From contig JAODUO010000189.1 in the NCBI GenBank assembly GCA_025642075.2, forward strand, positions 427,501 through 491,500: a stretch of DNA of 64,000 nt. Direction: 5' to 3'. Under the pieces are notes generated by a model. It was not told where the DNA came from and ran no database searches. It saw only the letters and a program-made list of their open reading frames with translations. A program made the translations under genes and the position numbers. Numbering within the stretch: position 1 is the stretch's first letter; each line of letters opens with the position of its first letter. Below are positions 1-14,260 of the stretch, piece after piece. Source of the DNA: Ridgeia piscesae. Its lineage: Eukaryota > Annelida > Polychaeta > Sabellida > Siboglinidae.

Positions 1-35
<35 letters not shown>

Positions 36-56
36 CACAGACAGACAGACAGACAT
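1..56. repeat. (GCAC)n then (ACAG)n microsatellite at the window edge
   Basis: Perfect GCAC repeats followed by several ACAG units. It continues off the window. Confidence 0.95.
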
Positions 57-228
57 ACACATATCCATATAAGTTTATAGCCAGGTACTCATTTATACAG
101 CTGAGTGAACTGGAGCAATGTAAAGTGAAAAAATGTGCCCAAAGATCTAACACCGCAACACAGGATTCGAACCCGGATCCTCTTATTCGAGAGTCCGAAG
201 CTCTACCACTGAGCCATTGCGCTCTACG
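40..228 (-). mobile_element. tRNA-derived SINE, 3'-truncated at a microsatellite
   Basis: Reverse strand: tRNA-like head with A box TGGCTCAGTGGTAGAGC and an excellent B box GGGTTCGAATCC, followed by the SINE body TTGCTCCAGTTCACTCAGCT and AAATGAGTACCTGG. The body matches the copy at 42752-43068. The head cannot form a paired acceptor stem, so it is not a functional tRNA gene. Its 3' side runs into the (ACAG)n/(GCAC)n repeat at the window edge. Confidence 0.85.
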
Positions 229-494
229 TATGACGGCTTATTCCTGACTATAATATTGACTTAGATGGATAAATATTACATATATCAAACGGTGAGTATT
301 TACAAAACTGTTTTGTATTTCGAAGAAGCACCGACATCAGCCGCCAGGATATCTAACAATCGTATCCCCGGTTCACACAATCAAAGTCGCTGACGCATGT
401 CTATTGCATGTCATTGGTGCAACGTTTGCGTCTGGTTCTGGCAAAACAACCCAGCAACACACTGACAGCGACTCGGCTCTCTATCGACAGCCAT

Positions 495-807
495 TTTTGG
501 GGCCATCTAACACACGTATGACGCGATCATATCTCTGCTGACGTGCGTCGCTAGTCTGACCTGGCGACGTGGTCCGCGTCAGGTAAGTGAACTAGAATCG
601 CTATCGCGTTTACCTTTTCCGGGCGTTAAAAAGTATCCAGGTGCATGCGTAAAAACGTCACCTGGATACGTTTTAACGCCCGGAAAAAGTAAACGCGATA
701 GCGATTCTAGTTCACTTACCTGACGCGGACCACGTCGCCAGGTCAGACTAGCGACGCACGTCAGCAGAGATATGATCGCGTCATACGTGTGTTAGATGGC
801 CCCAAAA
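495..807. repeat. large foldback: two 149-bp arms around a 15-nt loop
   Basis: 495-643 and 659-807 are reverse complements with only two mismatches seen (near 614 and 632). The outer ends are TTTTGGGGCCATC / GATGGCCCCAAAA and the loop is 644-658. No coding capacity and no clear target-site duplication. It looks like a foldback MITE. A diverged partial copy of one arm lies at 1107-1160. Confidence 0.95.
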
Positions 808-812
808 TTGTG

Positions 813-815
<3 letters not shown>

Positions 816-879
<64 letters not shown>
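816..879. repeat. (TA)n microsatellite
   Basis: About 32 perfect TA units, starting nine bases beyond the outer end of the foldback. Confidence 0.97.
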
Positions 880-881
<2 letters not shown>

Positions 882-1842
882 ACTACACTCAAATATATGT
901 CTTGAGAGCAAGCTCAAATCATGTGACTACAATGCGTCATAACAGTGATTTAAATAAACGTAATATTTTAATGTATTGATCGAAATTTTAGACAACTCTT
1001 CATAATAACCACCACAGGCAAGGTAACGTATAGCCTTTGATATTTATATCATATATGTTTTGGGTCTCGCTGCACATCGATGATTTGATATTTACGGCAC
1101 CCGGAGATTATTTAACGCCCGGAAAATGTAATCGCAATAACTCGAACGACAGCGATCACAACGCTTTTGGCGGCGTCGCAACTGCAAACATCGTTCGTAT
1201 TAAATTGTCCGTAGCGTAGCGCCTTCGACAACGCTGCAATATTGGAAGGCCACAGAGTCGACGTTGCCGAGATACTTGAGCCACAAGTGCCGCCAGTTGA
1301 ATGTGCGACACATCGTGAATACCAAACACAGAGAGTCGCAACACGGAGGCCCATAATTACAAAATTACTCGATTCGGCTGAAGAACGTAATTAATTTCCG
1401 TCGTTATCTGTAAGGTCGTTTCATTGAAGTCGGTTGGGGCATCCGAGAAGTGGGCACAGGTCCATAAAGACAAACCCGAGTCATCGTGACGTGGACATGT
1501 TATGCTAAGGACTGTAGTAGTTATTGTTATCGACGCGTAAACGTGAATGTGGCGGTCTGTAGCTAACTGTTGTAATCTGTCTATCACATACGAATGCTAC
1601 ATGTTTGACCCGTAGTAGGACTAAACCAGACGGACGAGTGCACTTGTGTCTGAGCTTGTTATTGCTACAAGAGACAAAGACTGTTTTTTCTTTCTTATGT
1701 GTAATAGTGCGACAAGAGTACATCTCTGTCTTGTATGATTGCTACAATAAATGAAGATTGCACGTCTAGCTTGTAGTATTGCTATAAACATTGTCTTGAG
1801 ACCTTAGCCTAATAAAGAAATACAATATAATATATTATAATT
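880..1842. other. non-coding stretch without recognisable gene
   Basis: Apart from the foldback relic at 1107-1160, only short chance reading frames of 60-80 codons are present, overlapping on both strands. I see no family match. Confidence 0.6.
1107..1160. repeat. diverged relic of the 495-807 foldback arm
   Basis: TTTAACGCCCGGAAAATGTA followed by ATCGCAATA aligns with TTTAACGCCCGGAAAAAGTA and ACGCGATA in the arm. Similarity fades after about 50 bp. It shows that the foldback belongs to a dispersed family. Confidence 0.6.
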
Positions 1843-2235
1843 ATGAATGAATGAATGAATGAATGAATGAATGAATGAATGAATGAATGAATGAATGAAT
1901 GAATGAATGAATGAATGAATGAATGAATGAATGAATGAATGAATGAATGAATGAATGAATGAATGAATGAATGAATGAATGAATGAATGAATGAATAAAT
2001 GAATGAATAGAATAATGAATAAATTAATGAATTTAATGAATGAATGAATGAATGAATGAATGAATGAATGAATGAATGAATGAATGAATGAATGAATGAA
2101 TGAATGAATGAATGAATGAATGAATGAATGAATGAATGAATGAATGAATGAATGAATGAATGAATGAATGAATGAATGAATGAATGAATGAATGAATGAA
2201 TGAATGAATGAATGAATGAGTGAATTAATTAATTA
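1843..2235. repeat. (GAAT)n microsatellite, about 390 bp
   Basis: GAAT repeats with a short disturbed centre near 1995-2037 (TAGAATAATGAATAAATTAA) and a decayed end (GAGTGAATTAATTAATTAAT). Confidence 0.97.
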
Positions 2236-2392
2236 ATGCAAAAGGTCAAATTAATAAAGATGATTGTTTGTCATATAAATATCTCTCTCATTCTTTCTCA
2301 CTAATATTTTTAGTGATTGTTGACGTGAGAACTGCCAGTTTTGTTCAAACGTGATTTTTTTTAAATGTATTATTTGTGCACTAAAATCACCA

Positions 2393-2413
2393 CGTGCGTG
2401 CGTGCGTGCGTGC

Positions 2414-2485
<72 letters not shown>

Positions 2486-2491
2486 GTGTGT
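2393..2491. repeat. (GCGT)n/(GT)n microsatellite
   Basis: About seven GCGT units run into about 35 GT units. Confidence 0.96.
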
Positions 2492-3464
<973 letters not shown>

Positions 3465-3529
3465 TATACTATTTAAACGTTAATTTAAACCTAAAAATTA
3501 CATAGGGAATACACTTTACAGATGTCTTT

Positions 3530-3625
3530 ACAAGTACATGAACTTAGTACTACGAAGAAAAACCTCTTCGAAGAAGTCTACGAGTACGTGAACCTAGAAA
3601 TGCGAAGAAAAAACTCGGTACACCC
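3530..3625. repeat. short imperfect direct duplication of about 53 bp
   Basis: ACGAAGAAAAACCTCTTCGA and a diverged second copy (TGCGAAGAAAAAACTC) are each preceded by AGTACATGAACTTAG-like sequence. Otherwise 3462-4333 holds nothing I recognise. Confidence 0.6.
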
Positions 3626-4331
3626 ATTCAGCGCGTTAAGTTTGTTTCGCAAGATTGACTTTGTGACAAAGCCGCTGGCTCATACAGATGGAAATGACTT
3701 GGTGATTGTCAACAGTGCTGGAGCTCCGTGTCAAAGCTCCAGTGGGTCGACTCGACGGGTGTAACAATAAGCAATACCACAACGACCAAAAGACCTAGTA
3801 AAAAGCAAACTGGAATCTGCAAGATGCATGCGACTATCATAATGCGAGACACGACACACGCGTTATTTTTCGTCCAGGCGGCGATATAATTACAGGGTAA
3901 GAATGATTCACCATAGACGTTATATCGATCACAATTACCATTCAGCAATCATAAAACATCTAGCCAAATGTCATATTATTGTGGCTTCCATACTGTGTTG
4001 GGTTTCTGCATTTATTGGAAATAAAGTGGTTATACAGAATGCTGTATATTCTATCACGTAGAAAACATTAGACGGCATCAGTATCCAGGAATATCAATAA
4101 GTGGTACGACATAACTGCCGATTAGGAAAACTCAGTAGAAGTGGTCCCTGTCTAAGTTTTCAACAACTTGATGTGTCAAAACGCTAACGAAAAAGAGAAA
4201 ATAAGATCAGCTTTATTGCTGTGTGTTTTCACTGCAATTGATACACTAAAACATTGGAATGCGTTGTAATGTTGGGTCGTCGTACAAGTGAAGGATCATC
4301 GATATACAGGCCCCCATATTTAACCTAATTA

Positions 4332-4574
<243 letters not shown>

Positions 4575-4750
4575 GAGATCGATCCTTAGTCTATTTCCAT
4601 CGCCGTGATCGCGTCCCGGGGACTCGTTTACCAACCTTACGAGTCACGCGCTACTGAGTACAGGTGTACCCGTGGAATATTGGCCAATCACAACGTGGAG
4701 TTGTCAATAATATTCCATACTACTCTTCCAAGTTTTGTCTGGGACACTTG

Positions 4751-5419
4751 CGGTCGGTCGGTCGGTCGGTCGGTCGGTCGGTCGGTCGGTCGGTCGGTCG
4801 GTCGGTCGGTCGGTCGGTCGGTCGGTCGGTCGGTCGGTCGGTCGGTCGGTCGGTCGGTCGGTCGGTCGGTCGGTCGGTCGGTCGGTCGGTCGGTCGGTCG
4901 GTCGGTCGGTCGGTCGGTCGGTCGGTCGGTCGGTCGGTCGGTCGGTCGGTCGGTCGGTCGGTCGGTCGGTCGGTCGGTCGGTCGGTCGGTCGGTCGGTCG
5001 GTCGGTCGGTCGGTCGGTCGGTCGGTCGGTCGGTCGGTCGGTCGGTCGGTCGGTCGGTCGGTCGGTCGGTCGGTCGGTCGGTCGGTCGGTCGGTCGGTCG
5101 GTCGGTCGGTCAGTCGGTCGGTCGGTCGGTCGGTCGGTCGGTCGGTCGGTCGGTCGGTCGGTCGGTCGGTCGGTCGGTCGGTCGGTCGGTCGGTCGGTCG
5201 GTCGGTCGGTCGGTCGGTCGGTCGGTCGGTCGGTCGGTCGTGCGGTCGGTCGGTCGGTCGGTCGGTCGGTCGGTCGGTCGGTCGGTCGGTCGGTCGGTCG
5301 GTCGGTCGGTCGGTCGGTCGGTCGGTCGGTCGGTCGGTCGGTCGGTCGGTCGGTCGGTCGGTCGGTCGGTCGGTCGGTCGGTCGGTCGGTCGGTCGGTCG
5401 GTCGGTCGGTCGGTCGGTC
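4751..5419. repeat. (GGTC)n microsatellite, 669 bp, about 167 units
   Basis: Almost perfect over 669 bp. Only two interruptions are visible, a G-to-A near 5112 and a rearranged base near 5240. Because the unit is four bases, all plus-strand frames read RSVG repeats; this is not a protein. Confidence 0.98.
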
Positions 5420-8400
5420 AGTTATCGATGATCAATTGTGATTACAACGGACCGACGCCTGGCCGTAGGTCAAGGGCACCTTCGGGTGATTATTGAGGCG
5501 TGCGCGTGATTACTTTACGATTACATGTGATGACGCAGGCAATTACCTGGGCGGCAGGAAGACGTTGCCCATGGCGGCGCGGAGATTCCATTTAGCTGGC
5601 GGCTTGCATTTGTTCTAATTGTTTGCAGTAATCCGTAATTGTAGACTGTTAGTACATTTAGATTTATACACATGCATAGCAGACGACATCACATTTGGTC
5701 TTCATACATCAGCCTGTGCATTACTCTTGGCCACTCAGCATATAGTGACAGTCTACGTGTCTATACTATAGTCTTGTTTAGTCAGACACGACTTAATTTG
5801 ACGCGATTAATAATGTGCACATTGTATGTCCTGATTGCCAGGTACAACAACACCCAGTGACTAGCACATTATGCTACCTAAGCCCGTAAGCCGATATACA
5901 GATTTGGCGGCGCTTAAAGTTTGACTGCAGCGCAGATTGTTATCGCTAACGTGTCAGTAATGCTTCAGCTAAGCCCGCATAGGTCACAAATACATTTCGC
6001 TAAACAAAGGCTTACTTTGCGGGAGCACTGGACCGTGTCCATTTTCACACAGAGTAAGAGGGTAATAGCGGCACACGGAATAAATACCCGTCTTTTTCGG
6101 TCACCCGTTTCTTAGACCTAGATATATAATTATAATCGGTGGTTCCTCTGGGGTAGGATAGTTTTTTTTTAGTAATCAGCGAACAAAAAAATCTTGTCTT
6201 TCCGTTGAGTGCGGCAAGGTTAGACATTTTATGGGTATCGGACTCAGTCGGACTAATGACTGCATAAGTTGTGTCTAAAAAAATCAATAGATAATATCCT
6301 CCCCGCCATTTGTCGCCGAACACAACACGGTTGTAACTCCCAGCGTGTGTTCTGGCGTCAATAACACAATCACATGTTGTCCGCCCGCCTATATAGAGAT
6401 CCAGCAGGGGTGTCCGTTTCAAACATGCCAATTTCCTCACATGTGGGACACTTTACAAAGCGCAAAAAGTCGCAGTGGAACTAGGCCTACTACCGTTTCA
6501 GAATCACCGGCTGTGCAAGTGGCTAACATTACAGTCAGTGTCCCAAATACCCTGCTTTTGGATCGAGGGTACATCTGACGTTGTCGCGAACGTCTAGCCG
6601 AATCGCCCGGCTCCACGGCCCATATACAATCCATTAGGCTCCGTTGACTTAATTTGAACGACACAGGGGAGAAAGATCGTTGACTTGACCCGGTTTTAGG
6701 TTTATGGAAGAAAGGGGGGCGTAGACCGAGGAAGAGCAAGCTAACAGAAGGATGTGCAATTTATTCTACGTAGGTAGCTGAAATGGCTAAATTGGTCGTC
6801 CATCGAAAATGTGACCGCTCGTAATCTTGTATGATGCGATTATGACACAACCGATATTTCGGTTGGCCAACAGTAGTCGACAAGACGCTCTCCAGACGCC
6901 GCGGTTACGTAACAGCTACGCGCGGCGCAGACGACATTCATACGATAATTCCCGCCACATTGTTGCGCTGTGTGACGTCGTGTCAGCTTCAACGCGCGAA
7001 CACCTGCGATGGCATTTGGCGCGGAGCCGTAGCCTCAGTACGTCAGTCGGACTTCCCTGCGCCGATCGGCAAGGCTAGAGCTGGACGATGTCAGCCAGTC
7101 GCCGTCACTCAAACGTCAGACGCACGTGTTCGGACAAGCCGAGAACATTCCCGACGGAAAGACGAGGAGGGACGCAGCGAAAACGGACCTTTGTACTCAC
7201 GTCATGTCCGAGTAGCTTGTATTTTCGTCTATCTTCGTGTGTTAGATTTTTTTTGGATTGATCCAGCAGACTTATATACGTCAGAACGATACTCTACCAT
7301 AGACGTAGGAACAATTCAACGTTGGGGGAATTGAACTTGCAAGGACCCTTCAATTATAACAACATCTTCAGCCGCGTTGCGTAATAATCCTCTCTAAGTC
7401 CACCCTAGTTCCGTATCTTTGCATACATTCGTTTTTAAAGTTATTATAAAAGTTAAAACTTACGCTGATAATAAATATATTATATCGGAAAGAAAGTTTG
7501 TATCATCGTATTATGCTGATAATATTATTATTATCACCATAAGTTATAACGTTGACAACTACTTCAAAAACGAATGTATTTTGTTTGTATTGTTAACGTT
7601 GTGTGTATTACTGCACATAATGCCGCGTGTTGACTAATGATCTAACTCAGTTCTCACATTAAAGATTAATAATGAGACGGCGTAAACTATTATAGTTTCG
7701 CTTTTTAATTATGATACGGTTGACAGGAATTTGTGATTAACACATTATGTTTGCATTGTTGGCGTTGTGTATTGGAAATCGTGGGGTGTTTCTAAAGTAG
7801 GTGGTCCGGTTGGGATACGAGACTCCATAACCACCGCTTGCATCTTGGCTGGTTGCTTCTTGAGACAACAATGATTAGTTGCAGTAGCCTAATGAATGTG
7901 GAACGAAGAGAATGTGTGGTAATTCGACTCTAGCAGTCTGTCATCCACTGTGAGTATGGATGGTTTATGGGTGTGTGTTAGCGATAGACTACAAGAACGT
8001 CGCCTCTAGACTGGGTGCTTATTCATCACTGATGGCGTAGAAACCTAACGATAACAATCACGATAACAATGGCTTGTCTGCGAGAGATCAGAGGACATGC
8101 TGGTAACATTCATGTGTAGTTCAATAGTCGAGACAGTCCTGTTTTAGTTTGAAGGATCAGTTGGACAGAACACACGTCTTAACACATTATGGACACAAAC
8201 AAATTACAAATAGAGATGTATACATGGAAATGTCAACGATCTCATGGCCAATCGGATGGAGATCAATGTTCCTCCAGTATGGACGTACAGACATAGAGTA
8301 GTGTGAGGGAACTGGTTACGTTTAACCAAAACATGAGCAGAGAAAACGAGAGTTAATTTTTATTATGAAGTGCTCCTCACTATAACGGTGAACGAATTTC

Positions 8401-8463
8401 AGAATAACTTATGTAGGATAGAAAACAATGGGGTCTGACTGTGACCAACTGTCACTGAACTCA
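5420..8463. other. 3-kb non-coding stretch, CpG-rich in places
   Basis: No recognisable gene. CpG is frequent, notably around 6890-7150. Reading frames up to 131 codons (such as minus 6045-6440) overlap others and match no family I know. Confidence 0.55.
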
Positions 8464-8660
8464 CGTGCGTGCGTGCGTGTGTGTGTCTGCGTGCGTGGGT
8501 GCGTGCGTGCGTGCCATATTCCGGCATAAGTCTGTGTCAGCCCGCGTGCATGTGTGTGTTTGTGAACAGCTGCGTGCGTGCACACCACCGTACTTGTGCA
8601 CTTTTGCCTGTCCGTGCGTGTTCGTGTGCACACGTCCTCGTGCAAGTGTGTGCAACTTGC
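8464..8660. repeat. degenerate (CGTG)n/(TG)n-rich tract
   Basis: Short GCGT and TG runs separated by unique sequence. Frames rich in RACV are by-products. Confidence 0.8.
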
Positions 8661-11098
8661 ATGTCTTCATTCCATTGACACATGTCTATTCAGCTAACAA
8701 CTCAGTTAACCTGTCCGTCCAACAGTCTCTCAACCCATGCTGGTCCCGCACGTGGCACCACGGGACGAGACAATGTATGCGTCCTTGAACGGGGTCACGC
8801 ACGCTTGTGGTCACCATATTGTCATCCCGTGCTGTAGTTCAGTAACTGTGCTCTTTCTGGACTTGAATTAATTAGCAGCTAAGTCGAACGCGTCTGTCAG
8901 TACAATACGCGACCATCCCCGCGCCCGAAGCCACACCGGCATTGCACGAGGTATTCAACGAATAGAACGGGCCATTCATGCTGACGTCGCATGATACTAT
9001 CTGACTATGACGTGGCTCGCGCATTTGTGAGCACGATCGATATCACGTGTGAACCAGGTTACCGCAGCGCGTGATTGTACACATGGTTTGTAAAAATCGA
9101 CGATATCGTTGTACGAACCAGGCCGCCATGTCAGTCAGAAGAAATAACACTTATCAGATTGTCATCCGTTCTCAAGAGCTAGTCAACCGAAGGAATGCGT
9201 ATGAGTCACTTGTGAAACATCGTCTTTGTATTTTAATGTCTTCCGCTCGGGGCAGCGATTGGGGGTAGATATGTGTGAATGTTATTTTTAAACATCTGGC
9301 ATGATAAGATATATCTAGAGTAGGGTCTACTTAGAATAAACGTACACACAGTATATGCTATTGTGTCAAGTCTTTTAGCCAGAATGTCGTTTCAAAAAGT
9401 GTCCCAGTTGACCGGGCATTGGCCGGAAGTTCCCCAACCCTGTTTATATCGACATCATCTGTCTCGCGGTGTCTTCCAAAATGTCTCACTAATCACCGGT
9501 ATCGTCAGATATGCGTCGGTAACTCTCAGCAAGCAAGTGTTCTGCTACATCTGCGGATACGATGTATTGATCACAATGTATCGATCTGTTCAACGTAGCC
9601 ACACGTTAAATATGACATCCGAGTTGGCACACGCAATATGAGTGCGGCCTTTCCGACAGAATCACTGAACTGTGAACGAACGTTCGACCAGTCGAACGTT
9701 CGACGGTTTTGCTGCTAATCAGCCGAAGGATTAACGTGGGAGTGGACGTTTTACTAATGAGACTACTGGATTTTATTACCGAGACGCCGGGGTCACCGTG
9801 TGTTGCGTGGATGTGCGTCATCTACCAATCACCTGTCTGGTATTTGACCTGTTTAGATCGCCTGCGGTACTGGCCCGGGTTGAGCCGACAAGAGCCAGCT
9901 GAAAGTACCGACTCACTTATCTTCTTCTCACCCGCACTGCTGCGTCAGGCCCCAGCAGCTGGGAGTGACGAACTCTTTCCCTCTTCCGATAAACTTAACT
10001 CGGACCGAACGCAGTCAACACTTTCCTTTGCAATGGAGCTGCTTAACTACGGAGAACGCCAAACAAATTACATTTAAATTTCTTTTAAACGTGGAAAAGT
10101 TTCGCAGGTTGCGGTGGTTTATCTTTCCATGTTCCGAGAATGGTTTGTTAAGGTGCCAACGTTAGTTTCATTACAAGGGATAGCTTATAGACATATCCGC
10201 CTTTGCACTACCCAATTTAAACAACACGTATTTTCTTCTATATATGGCATTACATTTTATATTTGACCGAGTCCTTCAATATCACAATTTTATCCACTAA
10301 CGCACAGTCGCCCACTGAGCAGAAACACACAGCAACTATTAGTGGAGAATGTCTCACCGAAAAAGACATAACTAAATATAACTCCTTTCGTGTAATTTGA
10401 AATACATCGTCATTAGATAGGTCAGTGAGAAATAGTCCGAACGCGCACAGAAATAGGCGAGTGGACTTCGGCACCTCGGGAGAGATGCACTTACAGTTAC
10501 TCAAAGTTAGCATATTCATATACAAACACGCTGACAATTTCTCGCACGTCAATAGCATTGCTTCACCGCAGCGAACGCATTGCATTCCCAGTGGATAGTT
10601 ACAATCTCGCGAGAAATAACCACTGATCGTTGTGCCCGCGAACTACAACAACTGACCCTGTCCGGAACGCCGGACAGGTTGTCCACTCAGAGTTGCGAGT
10701 GACCGCCGGGGGCTGTCGCCTCGTCTTCCGCGCTCCCGGTCGTTTGTGCATCAGTCGCAATGCAATCGCCGATGAATAGTATCGGAGCAGGCGGGGATCG
10801 ATAGAATGAATAATTTAGTTGGCGTCGAGAAATAGCCGCAGAGCTCACGGCCGTGTGGTTAGGTCTGTGGTTGGCCGGCCCGGCTCGACCCGGCCCGGCC
10901 AGTCAGGCGCTGCACAGACGGTAGATCGGCAATCGATTAAGTCGTTCGCGTCTGTCTGCGCGCCGTACGCGTGGATGGGTACACGCATGTGAGCGTGTAC
11001 GCACACACACACGCACGCACGCCCACAGTTCCACACGCACGCACAGGCAAGCACGCACATATGCATGCACGCTTCACTACCATTTTTACACTCCGTCG
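8661..11098. other. non-coding stretch with small hairpins
   Basis: No supported gene. Two notable inverted repeats: GAACGTTCGAC / GTCGAACGTTC around 9677-9702 and CCTGTCCGG-AACG-CCGGACAGG near 10657-10678. A GC-rich patch of GGCCGGCCCGGC type lies at 10872-10900. Confidence 0.55.
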
Positions 11099-11335
11099 GC
11101 CTCCGTCTGTGTCTGTGTCTGTGTCGGTCTCTGTATCGCTATCTCCCTCTCTCCCTCTCTCTCTTTCTCTCTCGCGTTCTCCTTCTCCTTGTCGGTGTCC
11201 CTCTTTCCTCTCTCCCCTTCCTTCCTTCCCTCCCTCCCTCCCTCCCCTCTCCCATTTCCCCATCTCACTCACTCCCTCCCTTCCTCTCTCTCTTCCTCCT
11301 CTTTACCCCCTTCTCCTCTCCCTACCTCCCCTGCC

Positions 11336-11425
<90 letters not shown>

Positions 11426-12331
11426 TTCTCTCTCTTTCTCTCTCTTTCTCTCGCATTCACTCTTACTATCCCCCCTCCCTGCCCCTCCCTCACCCTCCCT
11501 GCCCTCTCCCACTCCCTGCCCCTCCCTGCCCCTCCCTACCCCTCCCTGCCCCTCCCTGCTCCTCCCTGCCCCTCCCTGCCCCTGCCTGCCCCTCCCTGCC
11601 CCTCTCTGCCCCTCCCTGCCCCTCCCTGCCCCTCTCTGCCCCTCCCTGCCCATCCCTGCCCATCCCTGCCCCTCCCTGCCCCTCCTTGCCCCTCCCTGCC
11701 CCTCCCTGCCCCTCCCTGCCCCTCCCTGCCCTTCCTGCCCCTCTCTGCCCCTCTCTGCCCCTTCCTCACCCTCCCTGCCCCTCCCTGCCCCTCCCTGCCC
11801 CTCCCTGCCCCTCCCTGCCCCTCCCTGCCCCTTTCTGCCCCTCCCTGCCCCTCCCTGCCCCTCCCTGCCCCTCCCTGCCATTCCCTGCCCCTCCCTGCCC
11901 CTCCCTGCCCCACCCTGCCCCTCCCTGCCCCCTCCCTCACCCTCCCTGCCCCTCCCTGCCCCTCCCTGCCCCTCCCTGCCCCTCTCTGCCCCTCCCTGCC
12001 CCTCCCTGCCCCTTCCCCTCTATGCCCTCCTTGCCCCTCCTTGCCCCTCCCTGTCCCTCCTTGCCCTCTCTGCCCCTCCCTGCCCCTCCCTCCCCTCCCC
12101 TCCCTGGCCTCCCCTCCCTGGCCCTCCCCTCCCTGCCCCTCCCCTCCCTGCCCCTCCCTGCCCCTCCCTGCCGCTCCCTACCCTCCCTCCCTCTCCCTCT
12201 CCCTCTCTCCCTCTCCCTCTCCCTCTCCCTCTCCCTCTCCCTCTCCCTCTCCCCCTCTCCCTCTCCCTCTCCCTCTCCTCTCCCTCTCCCTCTCCCTCTC
12301 CTCTCCCTCTCCCTCTCCCTCTCTCTCCCCC
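11099..12331. repeat. 1.2-kb polypyrimidine tract with (CT)n and a 10-bp C-rich repeat
   Basis: The plus strand is almost only C and T. Its parts are mixed CT sequence, (CT)n at 11341-11411, a 10-bp unit CCCTGCCCCT repeated about 65 times (roughly 11470-12175) and (CTCTCC)n to 12331. The minus strand is therefore G-rich with regular runs of three to four G. Open frames of up to 484 codons (PCPSLPLPAP type) and the antisense GREGQGGAGR type are artefacts. Confidence 0.97.
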
Positions 12332-14085
12332 TCCTCACTTCACACCACATAGTTCACTGCGATCACCTCAGATCTTACAGACGAACCATGAACAGGAGAT
12401 AAACGTAGTTCCGTGTTTGATTTGATCATCTGCAAGTAATGTGCACTTGTGAGGACTGACACGGACCCAGACACCCGTGGGTCTGAACCAGTACTGAGGG
12501 ACCATGCGCCAGTAGCGTGCGAGGAGCGCGGACCACCAAATCGTATTACATCGGTAACCGTCTGGCGCCTGACACGTGGCGCCGGTGGCGGCAGAAAGGG
12601 GAACTTGAGATATTGTGACATTTGTAATGATGACCGCCATCTTTTAAAATGGCGGAAGTGAAAGCAGGATAATTCCAAAAAATATATATTTGAAATCCTT
12701 GTCTTTTAAAACATATGCTCGCGTACCGCTCTAGGTGACACGGTTATTAAGAATAAAAATTTGGCGGCCAATTTTAAAGGGCACCAAATCACTTGGGGAC
12801 CAAATAGAAAATGGTAATATTGGCTTTTATTTAAAACCATTTGCCATATTATAAAAAATTGCGCTTCCTTTGTATTTGATGACGAACTAGGCTCTGATAG
12901 TAGTGACGGAAGTTGGTGATAGTGGCGGTTATAATACGGTGATAGTGATTGTGACAACGGTAATCATAACCATGGTGACAATGAAGAGGACAACGACGAT
13001 ATTGGCTGTGAAGAAAAGAAAACAACGACCAAGAAGACATTGTCGGTTACCGACGGTCTCCGTAATATCACGACACGGCAGGTTTAGCAGTAATGAAAGC
13101 ATTACCTATTAATACAGCCCACGGACTAACGTCTAGCCGTAAAAACGCGCCCACCAAGGTCACACCAAATAGTTCTGATCCCGCGTGCCAACTCTCGGCG
13201 TCCTTTGCGACCGAGATGCCCCATTGTAGGCCCCCAAGGACAATATCGGGGAGCCGACTGTCTCGGGTTAATGATCACGTGCAGACCATCTTCTTTACAC
13301 GGTCTCCTAAGTTTCCTCTTGGAATTGCACGGCATGTCCTCGTTGCTCCACTCCACCTGCCAAGCTCAACCACACCCGGGGGGCATGTACGACAACCTCC
13401 GCTCTATCAGGTGCAGAATACGCGAAGGTTTGGTGTAGCAGTTTTAAAAGTAATATTTCTTCAGCGAGGGTCTGTTGAACGAGGCTTGTTTGTTTGCTGG
13501 ATTAGTCATCTTTCGTGCGGGCCGGGCCGTGTGTGCCCGCCACGGGAGAGGTTTTATGTCTGTCTCGGGCTGGTCTTGTCCAACGTGCGTGTCGTTGATG
13601 GCACGGTCAGACCATCGTGTCTCCCGTCTGTCTCTGTTCCTTCTTTGTGTCTTTTTTGTTGCTTTCTTTCTCGCGTTACTTCTTTCTGTCATTCTTTCGT
13701 TCTTTCAAATGGTACACCAATATCACGTGTGTGTTTGGGACCACATTCTAACGAGGAAGTGCCCGGTGTCATTCGTAAAATGCAACGTCTGTTTCAGGAA
13801 ATAAAAAAATCTTTATAATCTTAATGAATATTTCAAACCAGACAACGACACAATGACTATGACACCAGCTGTATCCGTTGACCCTGGGATGATTGCAACT
13901 GATCATTTTTACCAGTATATGTAGCAACAATGGAGATTACTAGAGAGTAGTAAAAGTATATAAACAGACAAAAGACGTTTATTTTAATTCTATTGTTCAG
14001 CTGTTTCTGTTACGCTACGTCTACACCGACACACGAATAACATAGCACGCATACTCATATTCACACGCACAAACGCACATACACA
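12332..14085. other. non-coding stretch; longest non-repetitive open frame of the flank at 13093-13818
   Basis: The plus-strand frame at 13093-13818 spans 241 codons without low-complexity sequence and ends beside AATAAA. I find no domain or family pattern, other frames are also open there, and no splice context was evident. I treat it as chance, with some doubt. Confidence 0.4.
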
Positions 14086-14165
14086 TTAGCTTAAAACAGC
14101 CAACACACATACACATACACGCACGCACGCACACAGACACAAACACACACACACACACACACACA

Positions 14166-14205
<40 letters not shown>

Positions 14206-14228
14206 CACGCACACGCACACGCACACCA

Positions 14229-14260
<32 letters not shown>

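Noticed and set aside
160..228. Functional tRNA gene on the minus strand
   Set aside because: A and B boxes are present but the acceptor stem does not pair and the downstream body matches a SINE copy at 42752.
4605..5496. Open frames of 250-280 codons encoding RSVG repeats
   Set aside because: Direct translation of the (GGTC)n tract; all three plus frames are open for the same reason.
10971..12425. Proline/serine/leucine-rich open frames of 387-484 codons and antisense Gly/Arg/Glu-rich frames
   Set aside because: By-products of the stop-free pyrimidine tract. No start, splice or composition support.
13093..13818. 241-codon open frame as a gene
   Set aside because: No family pattern or splice context, and competing frames are open on both strands. 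Cannot be excluded without transcripts.
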